From assembly GCF_002920535.1 (NCBI RefSeq), contig NZ_PQSS01000005.1, positions 1-64,000 of the forward strand: a stretch of DNA of 64,000 nt, read 5' to 3'. The notes below the pieces were generated by a model. That model was not told the origin of the DNA and searched no databases. It saw nothing but the letters and a program-made list of their open reading frames with translations. A program made the translations under genes and the position numbers. The DNA is from Streptomyces sp. Ru71 (GTDB lineage: Bacteria > Actinomycetota > Actinomycetes > Streptomycetales > Streptomycetaceae). This document shows positions 27,836-36,175 of this stretch, piece by piece (the first letter of the stretch is position 1; each line of letters opens with the position of its first letter).

Positions 27836-29113
27836 CTACGGCTGCAGGCGTCCGCCCGGTCCGGTGCTGCCGCGGCGGTGCGTCCGCCACAGCTGATACA
27901 GGTGCTTCACGCCGGGTCGCGCGAAGCGCGCCAGCATCGTGAGGAACGGCAGCGGGTCGTCACCCGCGAACCAGGCCAGCTCCGTGCCGCTCGCCCGGGC
28001 CGGCGCGTGCGGCGTCGTATAGCCGCTGCGGCGGTAGGCGAGCAGGGCGGGCAGGTCGATGTTCTCCACGATGTAGCGGTGACCGGCGCGCTGTTCCCCC
28101 TCCGGAACGGTGCGCCCGGTCAGATCCAGGTGCATGGCGCGGACCACGTCCACTCCCGCCTCGTTCTCGAAGAGCCGGAACTGGGCGCCCATGCGCGGGT
28201 TGAAGTCGAGGAGTTTGTACAGTCCGTCGCGCCGGTCGAAGCGCAGATCGAGGTCGATGATCCCGGTGAAGCCGATCTGTTTGATGAAACGTGCGGCGAG
28301 GTCGGCGAGTTCCGGGTTGTCGACGACGTAGGCGTGCGCCGTCATTCCGGCGTGCGGCGGCCAGGAGCGGACCTTAACGCCGGTGAACATCGCCAGCGGC
28401 GTGGAGTCCGCCCCGAAGCAGGCGTGCACGATCCAGTCCTCTGCCTGCTCCCGCGGCAGGTACTCCTGCAGGATCACCCCGGGCCGCTCGCCCCAGTCCC
28501 GGGCGAGGGCCAGCAGCACGTCGCGGGTGGCGATGCGGGTGGTGCCGTTGACCGCCGGCCGCGCGCGGCGCAGGAACGCCTCCCGGTTCTTGGCCACCAC
28601 CGGGAAGCGGGCCCTCTCGGCGAACGCCACGATGTCGTCGTACGACCGCGGGAACGCGGCCGCCGGGCTGGGGATGCCGTGCTCGGCGCACAGCTCGTGC
28701 AGCCCCTGCTTGCTGGCCAGCCGGCGCGGCAGGTCCGGGGCGACGCGCGGGAAGAGGAACGGCCCGGCCAGCTGCTCCTGGTGCTCGGCGATCAGCACCG
28801 CGGCCTCCTCGTCGGTGGGGATGAGCACGGCCGGCCGGCCGATCCGGCGCCCGATCCGCAGCAGCCCCTCCACCAGGCGCCCCGGCTCCTCCGTACCCGT
28901 CGTCCGCCACACGAACGCCCGCCGGAGATAGCGCGAGGCGGCGGCCGGCGTGCAGCGGTCCTCGGTGATCGCGTACATGGGCACGCCGAGGCGCCCCAGA
29001 CTGCGGATCGCCCCTACACCGCCGTGATGCAGCGGATAGTCACCGAACTTCACGATCAGGCCCGGCACCCCACGGTCGGCCTCGAACGGCACGCTTCCGG
29101 CACTCCTGGCCAC
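27836..29113 (-). CDS. ATP-grasp carboxylate-amine ligase
   Basis: About 425 residues, ATP-grasp fold. The ATP-binding Lys lies in FPVVAKNREAFLRR, the acidic triad region in VILQEYLPREQAEDW, and the metal-binding strand is KLLDFNPRMGAQFRLFEN. The N-terminal domain (FGDYPLHHGGVGAIRSLGRL) is the pre-ATP-grasp fold seen in carboxylate-amine ligases such as D-aspartate ligase. Two GTG starts 12 nt apart (29113 and 29125) are both possible. It should join a carboxylate to an amine using ATP; neither substrate can be named. It is the first gene of a pair with the flavoprotein. Confidence 0.85.
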   Translation of the reverse strand: MARSAGSVPFEADRGVPGLIVKFGDYPLHHGGVGAIRSLGRLGVPMYAITEDRCTPAAASRYLRRAFVWRTTGTEEPGRLVEGLLRIGRRIGRPAVLIPTDEEAAVLIAEHQEQLAGPFLFPRVAPDLPRRLASKQGLHELCAEHGIPSPAAAFPRSYDDIVAFAERARFPVVAKNREAFLRRARPAVNGTTRIATRDVLLALARDWGERPGVILQEYLPREQAEDWIVHACFGADSTPLAMFTGVKVRSWPPHAGMTAHAYVVDNPELADLAARFIKQIGFTGIIDLDLRFDRRDGLYKLLDFNPRMGAQFRLFENEAGVDVVRAMHLDLTGRTVPEGEQRAGHRYIVENIDLPALLAYRRSGYTTPHAPARASGTELAWFAGDDPLPFLTMLARFARPGVKHLYQLWRTHRRGSTGPGGRLQP

Positions 29114-29336
29114 GGGTCCCCCCACGTGTCCCCCCGACGGAACGGATGGCTCCGCCCGTGTTTCCCCGCAAAGGACGCTAAGCCGGAATTGCCACCTCCG
29201 ACAAGACCAAAAGGGACATTGCAAACTCTTTAGACACTGCCCAAGACAGGTGCCTCCGCCGTAACGTGTGCCGCGACCACCTGACCGCACGGCCCTGGCG
29301 CCGTGTCCCACGTGCACGAAAGCGAGGCTGCACCGC

Positions 29337-30551
29337 ATGCCCCCCTTCGACGTCCCCGAAGGCGACCCCTTCGGTGCGCACAATCTTCCGTACGGCGTCT
29401 TCTCGCCGGCCGGTTCTCCGGCCGAGCGGCGGGTCGGCGTCCGGCTCGGCGACCACGTGCTCGACGCCGGCGCGGCGGCCATGGCGCTCGGTTCCCCCTA
29501 CGCCGCCCTGCTCGCCCAGCCCTCGCTGAACCCGCTCCTCGCCGCCGGCCGCACCACCTGGTCCGACGTACGGCGCGCACTGACGGCGTGGGTGACGGTG
29601 CCCTCGCACCGCGAGGCCGTGGAGCCGTTCTTCCACCCCCTGTCCTCGGTGACCCTGCATCTGCCCTTCGAGGTCGCCGACTACGTCGACTTCTACGCGT
29701 CCGAGAACCACGCCCGCAACGTCGGCCAGATCTTCCGCCCCGACGCCGCCGACTCCCTCACCCCCAACTGGAAGCACCTGCCCATCGGCTACCACGGCCG
29801 CTCCGGCACCGTGGTGGTCTCCGGCACCGACATCCGGCGCCCCTCGGGCCAGCGCAAGGCCCCGACGGACGCGGCACCCGTCTTCGGCCCCTCCGTCCGC
29901 CTCGACATCGAGGCCGAGGTCGGCTTCGTCGTCGGCGCCCCCTCCGCCCTCGGCGAGCCGGTCGCCCTCGGCGACTTCCGCGACCACGTCTTCGGGCTGT
30001 GCCTGCTCAACGACTGGTCGGCCCGCGACATCCAGGCCTGGGAGTACGTCCCCCTCGGCCCCTTCCTCGGCAAGTCCTTCGCCACCTCGGTGTCGGCGTG
30101 GATCACCCCGCTGGAGGCCCTGGAGGAGGCCCGGGTGGCACCCCCGGAGCGCACCCACCCGCTGCTGCCCTACCTCGACGACTCCACCGACGAGCCCGGC
30201 GGCTACGACCTGCGCATCTCCGTCGCCATCAACGGCCATGTCGTCTCCGAGCCCCCCTTCTCCACCATGTACTGGACGGCCGCCCAGCAGCTGGCGCACA
30301 TGACGGTCAACGGCGCCTCGCTGCGCACCGGCGACCTCTACGGCTCCGGCACGGTCAGCGGCCCCGAGCCCGCGCAGCGCGGCTCCCTGCTGGAGCTGAC
30401 CTGGAACGGCCGCGACCCTCTCGAACTCCCCGAAGGCAAGCGGACCTTCCTTCAGGACGGCGACGTGGTGACCCTGTCCGCCTGGGCTCCCGGCCCGGAC
30501 GGCGCCCGGGTGGGCCTGGGCGAGGTGACGGGCCGCATCGTCACGGACTGA
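29337..30551 (+). CDS. fahA: Fumarylacetoacetase
   Basis: This enzyme performs the last step of tyrosine and homogentisate degradation, splitting fumarylacetoacetate into fumarate and acetoacetate. It has 404 residues, close to the family norm. Catalytic and metal-binding motifs are DYVDFYASENHARNVG (general base His, metal Asp), PIGYHGRSGTVVVSG, and the metal-binding set DIEAEVGFVVG and LLNDWSARDIQAWEYVPLGP. ATG 29337 is followed at once by PPFDVPEGDPFG, the typical N-terminus. It is divergent from the ATP-grasp gene across a 223-nt promoter region. Confidence 0.93.
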   Translation: MPPFDVPEGDPFGAHNLPYGVFSPAGSPAERRVGVRLGDHVLDAGAAAMALGSPYAALLAQPSLNPLLAAGRTTWSDVRRALTAWVTVPSHREAVEPFFHPLSSVTLHLPFEVADYVDFYASENHARNVGQIFRPDAADSLTPNWKHLPIGYHGRSGTVVVSGTDIRRPSGQRKAPTDAAPVFGPSVRLDIEAEVGFVVGAPSALGEPVALGDFRDHVFGLCLLNDWSARDIQAWEYVPLGPFLGKSFATSVSAWITPLEALEEARVAPPERTHPLLPYLDDSTDEPGGYDLRISVAINGHVVSEPPFSTMYWTAAQQLAHMTVNGASLRTGDLYGSGTVSGPEPAQRGSLLELTWNGRDPLELPEGKRTFLQDGDVVTLSAWAPGPDGARVGLGEVTGRIVTD

Positions 30552-30679
30552 CACCCCGGACCCGGGGCCGGCGTCACGGGCCGACACCCCCGGCCCCGGG
30601 CCGTCGTCACGGGCCGACACCCCCGACCCCGGGCCGTCGTCACGGCCTGACACCCCCGACCCCGGGCCGTCGTCACGGG
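30548..30679. repeat. 33-bp tandem repeat starting at the fahA stop codon
   Basis: Four units of exactly 33 nt start at 30548, 30581, 30614 and 30647. Each begins C(T/C)GACACCCC and ends GCGTCACGG or TCGTCACGG. The first unit contains the TGA of fahA. A fifth partial copy begins at 30680. Confidence 0.9.
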
Positions 30680-30804
30680 CTGACGTGTCACCGCTGGGGC
30701 CGTCATACTGGCGGCGGACGCGCTCACCGAGCCGCCGAGCGACCGCGTCCGCCGCCCGCACGACCACCCCTGCCCCCGTCCGACCAGGATCCGGAGCCCG
30801 TGGC

Positions 30805-31743
30805 ATGACCGTCTGCCTGCTCCTGCTGAGTGTCGTCGCCCTCACGGCCGCCGTACCGGTCCCGCGCGCGCTGACCCGGGCCGCCTGGCCCGAGCGGGAG
30901 CCGGTCGTCGCCCTGTGGGTGTGGCAGTGCCTCGTCGCGACCGTCCTGCTGTGCTGCCTGGCCGCCCTGGCGCTCAGCACCGCCGCCGTCTTCCACACCG
31001 TGCGCACCCAGCTGTTCGCGCCCGCGCCTCCGGGTGTGACCGAGGCGTACGACCTGGCGTCGGCGCCGGCCTGGGCGGTGGCGCTCACCCTGCTGCTGGC
31101 CTGCGGTGCCGCCTGGACCACCGCGATGCTCGCCCGTGAGCTGGTGGAGGCCCGGAAGCGCCGCGGCCTGGCCCGGGCCCATCTGCGCGAACGCGCCCCC
31201 GAGCTGCCGGCCGGGCTGGGCCCGGCGCGCGGCCCGCTGCTCGTGCTGGAGGACGAGTACCCCGACGCCTGGTGGATGCCCGGCCATCCGCCCCAGCTGG
31301 TCGTCACCACCGGCGCCCTGCACCGCCTCACCTCCCACCAGCTCGACGCCGTCCTCACCCACGAGCGCGACCACGCCCGCGCCCACCACGACTGGCTGCT
31401 GCACCTGTCCACCGCACTGGCCACCGGTTTCCCCCGCGTTCCGCTCTTCGCCCACTTCTGCGACCAGACCCACCGCCTGGTCGAACTGGCCGCCGACGAC
31501 ACCGCCTCCCGCCGCTGCGGCCACCTGACCACCGCCCTGGCCCTGATCGAGCTGAACCAGCACCGCGGCGTGCTCTCCTGCGCCTCCAGCCACCGCCTGC
31601 TGGGCGAGCGGGTCGACCGCCTGCTCCAGCCCCCGCCCCGGCTGGACCGCCGCCGCCGGGCCCTGACGACGACCGTGGCCGCGCTGGTCCCCCTGCTGCC
31701 GCTGCTGATCGCCTTCGCCCCCGGGCTGACAGCGCTGACCTGA
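30805..31743 (+). CDS. M56-family membrane metallopeptidase
   Basis: 312 residues with four membrane helices (about 1-20, 35-60, 85-105 and 285-305). The zinc motif is HERDH in VLTHERDHARAHHDW, a legal HExxH, with a distal Glu in LVELAADD. This is the BlaR1/HtpX-like gluzincin architecture without a penicillin-binding sensor domain. Such genes usually sit beside a BlaI-type repressor; none is adjacent here, so it looks like an orphan. ATG 30805 begins the first membrane helix. Confidence 0.87.
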   Translation: MTVCLLLLSVVALTAAVPVPRALTRAAWPEREPVVALWVWQCLVATVLLCCLAALALSTAAVFHTVRTQLFAPAPPGVTEAYDLASAPAWAVALTLLLACGAAWTTAMLARELVEARKRRGLARAHLRERAPELPAGLGPARGPLLVLEDEYPDAWWMPGHPPQLVVTTGALHRLTSHQLDAVLTHERDHARAHHDWLLHLSTALATGFPRVPLFAHFCDQTHRLVELAADDTASRRCGHLTTALALIELNQHRGVLSCASSHRLLGERVDRLLQPPPRLDRRRRALTTTVAALVPLLPLLIAFAPGLTALT

Positions 31744-31755
31744 CGCACACCGGGC

Positions 31756-31857
31756 GTCCAGTCCAGGGCACCGACCGTCCGCACCGAGCGGCCAGGCCAG
31801 GGCACCGGCCGTCCGCACCGAGCCGCCCGGCCAGGACGTCGGGCGCCCGCACCGAAC
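31756..31857. repeat. 34-bp degenerate tandem repeat after the M56 gene
   Basis: Three consecutive 34-nt units (31756, 31790, 31824) contain CAGGGCACCGRCCGTCCGCACC in the first two and a diverged copy in the third. The array begins 13 nt after the stop codon. Confidence 0.75.
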
Positions 31858-31938
31858 CCGCTCAAGGAGTGGCAGATCTTTCCCGCTGCCACTCGAAGCC
31901 CCAGGTCAGATCCACATCCGACGGGTCGTCAAGTGGCG

Positions 31939-31960
31939 CAACACTTCGGCAACACTCCGT
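31939..31960 (+). promoter_or_regulatory. 11-bp direct repeat upstream of the GntR gene
   Basis: CAACACTTCGG and CAACACTCCGT are adjacent, one helical turn apart, and end 16 nt before the first possible start codon. They may be activator or repressor sites controlling the regulator and the transport/redox operon behind it. Confidence 0.4.
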
Positions 31961-31976
31961 TTCCTACCTCGTCGGT

Positions 31977-32777
31977 ATGGTTCCAGCCATGCCAGCCACC
32001 GACCGCATCCGGGACCACGCCGGGCAGGGCGCGACCACCGTCGCCGCCCACCGCGCACGGCGCCGGCTGCGCGCCGACCGGGCCCGGCAGCTCGCCGATC
32101 TGCTCCGCCGCCAGCTCCTCACCGGCGGCTTCGAGACCGGCACGCTCCCCCATGAATCCGTCCTCGCCACCGACTACCGCACCTCCCGCAACACCGTCCG
32201 GCAGGCTCTCGACCTCCTGCGCTCCGAGGGCCTCGTCGACCGCCTGCCCGGCGTCGGCACGGTCGTCGTCGCCCGTAAGTACCCCCATGGGCTCGACCGT
32301 CTGATGGGCCTGGCCGAAACCCTGCACGAACACGGCCGGGTCACCAACGAGGTCCGCACCATGGGCCCCGTCCCCGCGCCGGGACCCGTTGCCGACCGGC
32401 TGCACGTCCCGCCCGGAGCCGACGTCCTCTACATCGAGCGGCTGCGCCGCCTGAACGGACTGCCGCTCTCGCTCGACCTGACCTACATCCCGCTCGACAT
32501 CGGCACCGCCCTGCTCGGCGCCGATCTGGAGAACACCGACGTCTTCCGTCTCCTGGAGGCCATCACCGGCCTGCGTCTCGGCCATGCCGAGATCACCCTG
32601 GAGGCGGTGAACGCGGACGCCCACTCCGCCGCCGTACTGGAGGCGCCGCGCTCAGCGGCCGTCCTGATGCTGGAGCGTCTCACGCACCTGTGTGACGGGC
32701 GCCCGGTGGACCTGGAGTTCATCCGCTTCCGCGGCGACCGCATCTCCATGAGCGGACTGCTGCACCGCTCCGTCTGA
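31977..32777 (+). CDS. GntR-family regulator with UTRA ligand domain
   Basis: About 266 residues. An N-terminal winged helix (RARQLADLLRRQLLTGGFETG, then VLATDYRTSRNTVRQALDLL and GLVDRLPGVGTVV) is followed by a UTRA-type effector domain (about 110-260) containing LYIERLRRLNGLPLSLDLTY and VDLEFIRFRGDR. UTRA regulators of the HutC subgroup sense a small molecule, often the transported substrate. ATG 31977 or 31989 could start it; neither has a clear ribosome site, so the message may be leaderless. It is followed on the same strand by the ferredoxin and ABC genes, its likely targets. Confidence 0.88.
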   Translation: MVPAMPATDRIRDHAGQGATTVAAHRARRRLRADRARQLADLLRRQLLTGGFETGTLPHESVLATDYRTSRNTVRQALDLLRSEGLVDRLPGVGTVVVARKYPHGLDRLMGLAETLHEHGRVTNEVRTMGPVPAPGPVADRLHVPPGADVLYIERLRRLNGLPLSLDLTYIPLDIGTALLGADLENTDVFRLLEAITGLRLGHAEITLEAVNADAHSAAVLEAPRSAAVLMLERLTHLCDGRPVDLEFIRFRGDRISMSGLLHRSV

Positions 32778-32931
32778 CACCTTCCCGTACCCATCCCGCC
32801 CCCTTCCGGTCCGCTCCGGTCCCGCCGGCCCTTCACCTCTTCATCGTTCGGCAGGGCCCGATCGGTTCACGGCCGCGGCGACTTCTCCCGCGGACATCCC
32901 TGCGGACTTTTCCGGATCTCTGGAGACAGCC

Positions 32932-33159
32932 ATGCCCTTGGTGCCCCAGCGGGCCGACGTGCCCGTGACCATCGACGAGTCCAAGTGCATCGACGGCTGC
33001 ACGCTCTGCGTGGACATGTGCCCGCTGGACTCCCTCGCCATCGACACCTCCAGCGGCAAGGCGTACATGCACGTCGACGAGTGCTGGTACTGCGGCCCGT
33101 GCGCGGCCCGCTGTCCCACCGGAGCCGTCACGGTCAACATGCCCTATCTGCTCCGGTGA
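32932..33159 (+). CDS. Dicluster [4Fe-4S] ferredoxin, AprB-like
   Basis: 75 residues with eight cysteines in two cluster motifs: KCIDGCTLCVDMCP (20-33) and ECWYCGPCAARCPTG. The spacing CxxxCxxCxxxCP in the first motif and the ECWYCGPC block resemble the ferredoxin-like subunit of adenylylsulfate-reductase type enzymes (AprB), but it lacks the longer AprB tail. It is the probable electron partner of the flavoprotein at 36176. GGAG lies 6 nt before ATG 32932. The next gene follows after 14 nt. Confidence 0.9.
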   Translation: MPLVPQRADVPVTIDESKCIDGCTLCVDMCPLDSLAIDTSSGKAYMHVDECWYCGPCAARCPTGAVTVNMPYLLR

Positions 33160-33173
33160 GAGGTCCCCACCCC

Positions 33174-34517
33174 ATGAAGCCCCAAGCCCTTGCTGTCGCC
33201 GTCGTGCTCCTCGCGTCCGTGACCGCCTGCGGCGGCAACGCCGCGGCGGGCGGTGACGGCGCCACGGTCACCGTCACCGTCGGCTACCAGTCCCGGACCA
33301 TCAACACCGTCACCGCCGGCACCCTGCTGCGCTCCCTCGGCTCGTTCGAGAAGCAGCTGAACGCCCTGCACGACGGCCACAGCTACAAGGTCGTCTGGCA
33401 GGACTACGCCACCGGCGCCCCCATCACCGCCCAGATGACCGCCGGCAAGATCGACATCGGTTCGATGGGCGACTTCCCGCTGCTCATCAACGCCGCCCGC
33501 GGCAAGCAGCTGAACCGCCCCACCCACCTGGTCTCCGTCACCGGCTACAACCTCCGCGGCGGACTCAACACCATCGTCACCGCGCCCGACTCCCCGCTCG
33601 CCTCCCTGACCGACCTCAAGGGCAAGAAGGTGTCCACCTCCGTCGGCTCCGCCGCCGACGGCACGCTCGTCCGGGCCCTGCAACGCGCCGGCATCGACCC
33701 CGACAAGGGCATCGAGAAGCTCAACCAGCAGCCCGCCGTCGGCGCCTCCGCCCTGACCGCGGGGAGCGCCGACGCGCTGTCGCAGTTCGTCGCCTGGCCC
33801 GGCCTGCTCGCCTACCAGGGCAAGGCGAAGGCGCTGTACGACGGCGCCCAGCTGAACCTGCCCACCTTCCACGGCGTCACCGCACGCGAGGACTTCGCGA
33901 AGAAGCACCCGGCCGTGCTGGAGGCCTTCCTCAAGGCCCAGACCGAAGCCACCGACTACCTCGGCGCCCACCCCGTGACCGCCGCCGAGAAGGTCGCCGA
34001 CGCCACCGGGCTGCCCGCCGAGGTCGTCTACCTCTACAACGGCGCCCACGGCATCGCCACCTTCGACCCGGCCGTCAAGCCTCAGCTCGTCGCCGCGCTC
34101 AAGCAGGACGTGGCGATCCTGAAGGCGGCGAAACTGACCGGCGACATCGACGTGGACGCCTTCGTCGACGACCACTACGTCAAGCAGGCCCTCGGCGCCG
34201 ACTACACCCGGCGACTGACCGCCACCCCCGCCCCGGCCGCCGCCGAGGTCTGGCCCAAGGGCGCGGACAAGACGCTTCAGCTGCCCTCCCCCGCGGCCCT
34301 GCTGAGCCATGTGAAACGGCACCGCGACACCGTCCGCGCCGCCTACGTCGCCGACGCCACCACCGGCACCCCGTGGTTCGCCGACAAGGCGGTGTGGGTG
34401 GCCGACGGCACCAAGCTGCTGCCGTTCGTCGCCCCGGCGACCGCCCGGGCCTACGTCGACGGGCACGGCGGCGCGCGGGTCGTCACGTACGCCGAAGCAC
34501 TGGAGCGGGCCTCATGA
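33174..34517 (+). CDS. ABC substrate-binding lipoprotein fused to a NosL-like domain
   Basis: 447 residues. The signal peptide ends in a lipobox (SVTACGG, Cys18), so the protein is membrane-tethered. Residues ~35-350 are an SsuA/TauA/NMT1-type binding domain (VTVTVGYQS, TAGKIDIGSMGDFPLL, LKGKKVSTSVGSAADGTL). From about 355 there is an extra segment: AAYVADATTGTPWFADKAVW, LLPFVAPATARAYVDGHGG and VVTYAEALERA. This strongly resembles the second half of NosL, the copper-binding accessory protein of nitrous oxide reductase, but lacks the NosL CxxCGM copper site. Usual SsuA relatives are about 320 residues. The 3' end overlaps the permease start (ATGA). Confidence 0.85.
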   Translation: MKPQALAVAVVLLASVTACGGNAAAGGDGATVTVTVGYQSRTINTVTAGTLLRSLGSFEKQLNALHDGHSYKVVWQDYATGAPITAQMTAGKIDIGSMGDFPLLINAARGKQLNRPTHLVSVTGYNLRGGLNTIVTAPDSPLASLTDLKGKKVSTSVGSAADGTLVRALQRAGIDPDKGIEKLNQQPAVGASALTAGSADALSQFVAWPGLLAYQGKAKALYDGAQLNLPTFHGVTAREDFAKKHPAVLEAFLKAQTEATDYLGAHPVTAAEKVADATGLPAEVVYLYNGAHGIATFDPAVKPQLVAALKQDVAILKAAKLTGDIDVDAFVDDHYVKQALGADYTRRLTATPAPAAAEVWPKGADKTLQLPSPAALLSHVKRHRDTVRAAYVADATTGTPWFADKAVWVADGTKLLPFVAPATARAYVDGHGGARVVTYAEALERAS

Positions 34518-35386
34518 CCCGGTACGCGCTGCGCGTCCTGTCGCTGGCCGCCGCTCTCGGCGTGTGGCAGCTGCTGACCAGCCTGGACGTCGACCTGTGG
34601 CTGCGCTTCTCGCAGTTCCCCACGGTCACCGACGTCGTCCGCACCTTCGCCGAGCGGGTGAGCGGCCCCGACTACTGGACGGACCTCACCGACAGCCTGA
34701 CCCGTATCGCCTCCGGCTTCCTCCTCGCGGCCGTCCTGGGCGTCGCCACCGGCGTGCTCGTGGCCCGCTCGCGGCTCGCCGAGGACCTGCTCGGCCCACT
34801 GCTGGAAGTGGTCCGTCCCATCCCCGCCATCGCCCTCGTCCCCGTCGCGATCCTGCTCTTCCCGTCCAACGAACAAGGCATCGTCTTCATCACCTGCACC
34901 GCCGCCTTCTTCCCCGTCCTGGTCTCCACCCGGCACGCGGTGCGCGCCCTCACCCCGGTCTGGGAGGAGGCGGTGCGCACCATGGGCGGCGGGCGGTGGC
35001 GCGTCCTCGGCTCGGTCGTCCTGCCGGGCGCGCTGCCCGGCATCTTCGGCGGACTGTCGGTCGGCATCGGCGTGTCCTGGATCTGCGTGATCTCCGCCGA
35101 GATGATCTCCGGCCAGTACGGCGTGGGCTATCGCACCTGGCAGGACTACACCGTCGTCGACTACCCGGGCGTGTTCGTCGGCATGGTCACCATCGGCGTG
35201 CTCGGCTGGATCACCTCCACCGCCGTGGAACTCCTCGGCCGCCGCCTCACTCACTGGCTGCCCCGCACCTCCCAGGTCCCCGCGGTACGCGTCCGTCCGG
35301 CCTCGCCGAAGGTGCCGAGAGGCGCCGTCGTGGCCACGGCGTCCCCGTCGCGAAGCGAGGAGGCACGCGATGAGCACCTCGTCTGA
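34514..35386 (+). CDS. ABC permease, sulfonate/nitrate/taurine type
   Basis: 290 residues with six membrane helices. The EAA loop is visible as EEAVRTMGGGRWRVLGSVVLPGALPGIFGG (about 155-185). This is the SsuC/TauC/NrtB subgroup of the BPD inner-membrane components. It couples to the lipoprotein before it and the ATPase after it, overlapping the first by 4 nt and the second by 17 nt. The C-terminus has a polar tail beyond the last helix. Confidence 0.92.
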   Translation: MTRYALRVLSLAAALGVWQLLTSLDVDLWLRFSQFPTVTDVVRTFAERVSGPDYWTDLTDSLTRIASGFLLAAVLGVATGVLVARSRLAEDLLGPLLEVVRPIPAIALVPVAILLFPSNEQGIVFITCTAAFFPVLVSTRHAVRALTPVWEEAVRTMGGGRWRVLGSVVLPGALPGIFGGLSVGIGVSWICVISAEMISGQYGVGYRTWQDYTVVDYPGVFVGMVTIGVLGWITSTAVELLGRRLTHWLPRTSQVPAVRVRPASPKVPRGAVVATASPSRSEEARDEHLV

Positions 35387-36164
35387 AACCCGCACCGCCA
35401 CCCGGCCCACGCCCCGTCCGGCCCAGGCCGCGCGCGGCACCCGGCTCACCCTGCGCGGCGTCACCCTCGGCCGCCCGGACGCACCCGCCATCGCCGGCGT
35501 CGACCTGGACATCGCGCCCGGCGAGATCCTCACCGTCGTCGGCCCCTCCGGCTGCGGCAAGTCGACCCTGCTGCGCACTCTCGCGGGGCTGCTGCCCCCG
35601 CTGGCCGGAACGGTGGAGCAGGACGGCCGGCCACTGACCGGACCGGCGGCCGAGCGTGCCCTGGTCTTCCAGGAGGACGCGCTGCTGCCCTGGCGCACGC
35701 TGCGGGCCAACGTGGAACTCCCCCTCGCCATCTCCGGCGTCCCGCGCCGCGCCCGCCGGGTGGAGGCCGAGGAATGGCTCACCCGCGTCCATCTCGCCGA
35801 GCAGGCCGGGCAGTTGCCCCACCGTGTCTCGGGCGGGCAGCGCCAGCGTGCCCAGCTGGCCCGCGCCCTGGCCGGCCGCCCCCGTGCCGTGCTGATGGAC
35901 GAGCCGTTCGGCGCGCTGGACGCGCAGACCCGCGCCGGTATGCAGGACCTGCTGGTGGAGGTGTTGCACGGCACGGGCGCCACCGTCGTCTTCGTCACCC
36001 ACGACGTCGACGAGGCCCTCTTCCTCGGCGACCGCGTGGCGCTGCTCGGCTCCGGCGAGCTCACCGCCGTGACCGATGTGCCCCGTCCCCGCGACCGTGC
36101 GGCGCACGACGACCCCGCGCGCACGGCGCTGCGCCGCGACATCCTCACCTCGCTCGGTAGTTGA
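35370..36164 (+). CDS. ABC ATP-binding protein, SsuB/TauB type
   Basis: 264 residues. Walker A GPSGCGKSTLL, Q-loop LVFQEDALLPWRTLRANVELPL, signature VSGGQRQRAQLARAL, Walker B AVLMDEPFGALD and H-loop FVTHDVDEAL are all intact. The QEDALLPW block is characteristic of nitrate/sulfonate/taurine importers. It powers uptake of the substrate bound by the lipoprotein. The next gene starts 11 nt beyond the stop. Confidence 0.95.
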   Translation: MSTSSETRTATRPTPRPAQAARGTRLTLRGVTLGRPDAPAIAGVDLDIAPGEILTVVGPSGCGKSTLLRTLAGLLPPLAGTVEQDGRPLTGPAAERALVFQEDALLPWRTLRANVELPLAISGVPRRARRVEAEEWLTRVHLAEQAGQLPHRVSGGQRQRAQLARALAGRPRAVLMDEPFGALDAQTRAGMQDLLVEVLHGTGATVVFVTHDVDEALFLGDRVALLGSGELTAVTDVPRPRDRAAHDDPARTALRRDILTSLGS

Positions 36165-36175
36165 AAGGCACCCCG

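Noticed and set aside
30548-30679. Regular 33-bp repeats that might be taken for a CRISPR array
   Set aside because: Units are directly adjacent without spacers, and the array starts at a stop codon; it is a minisatellite.
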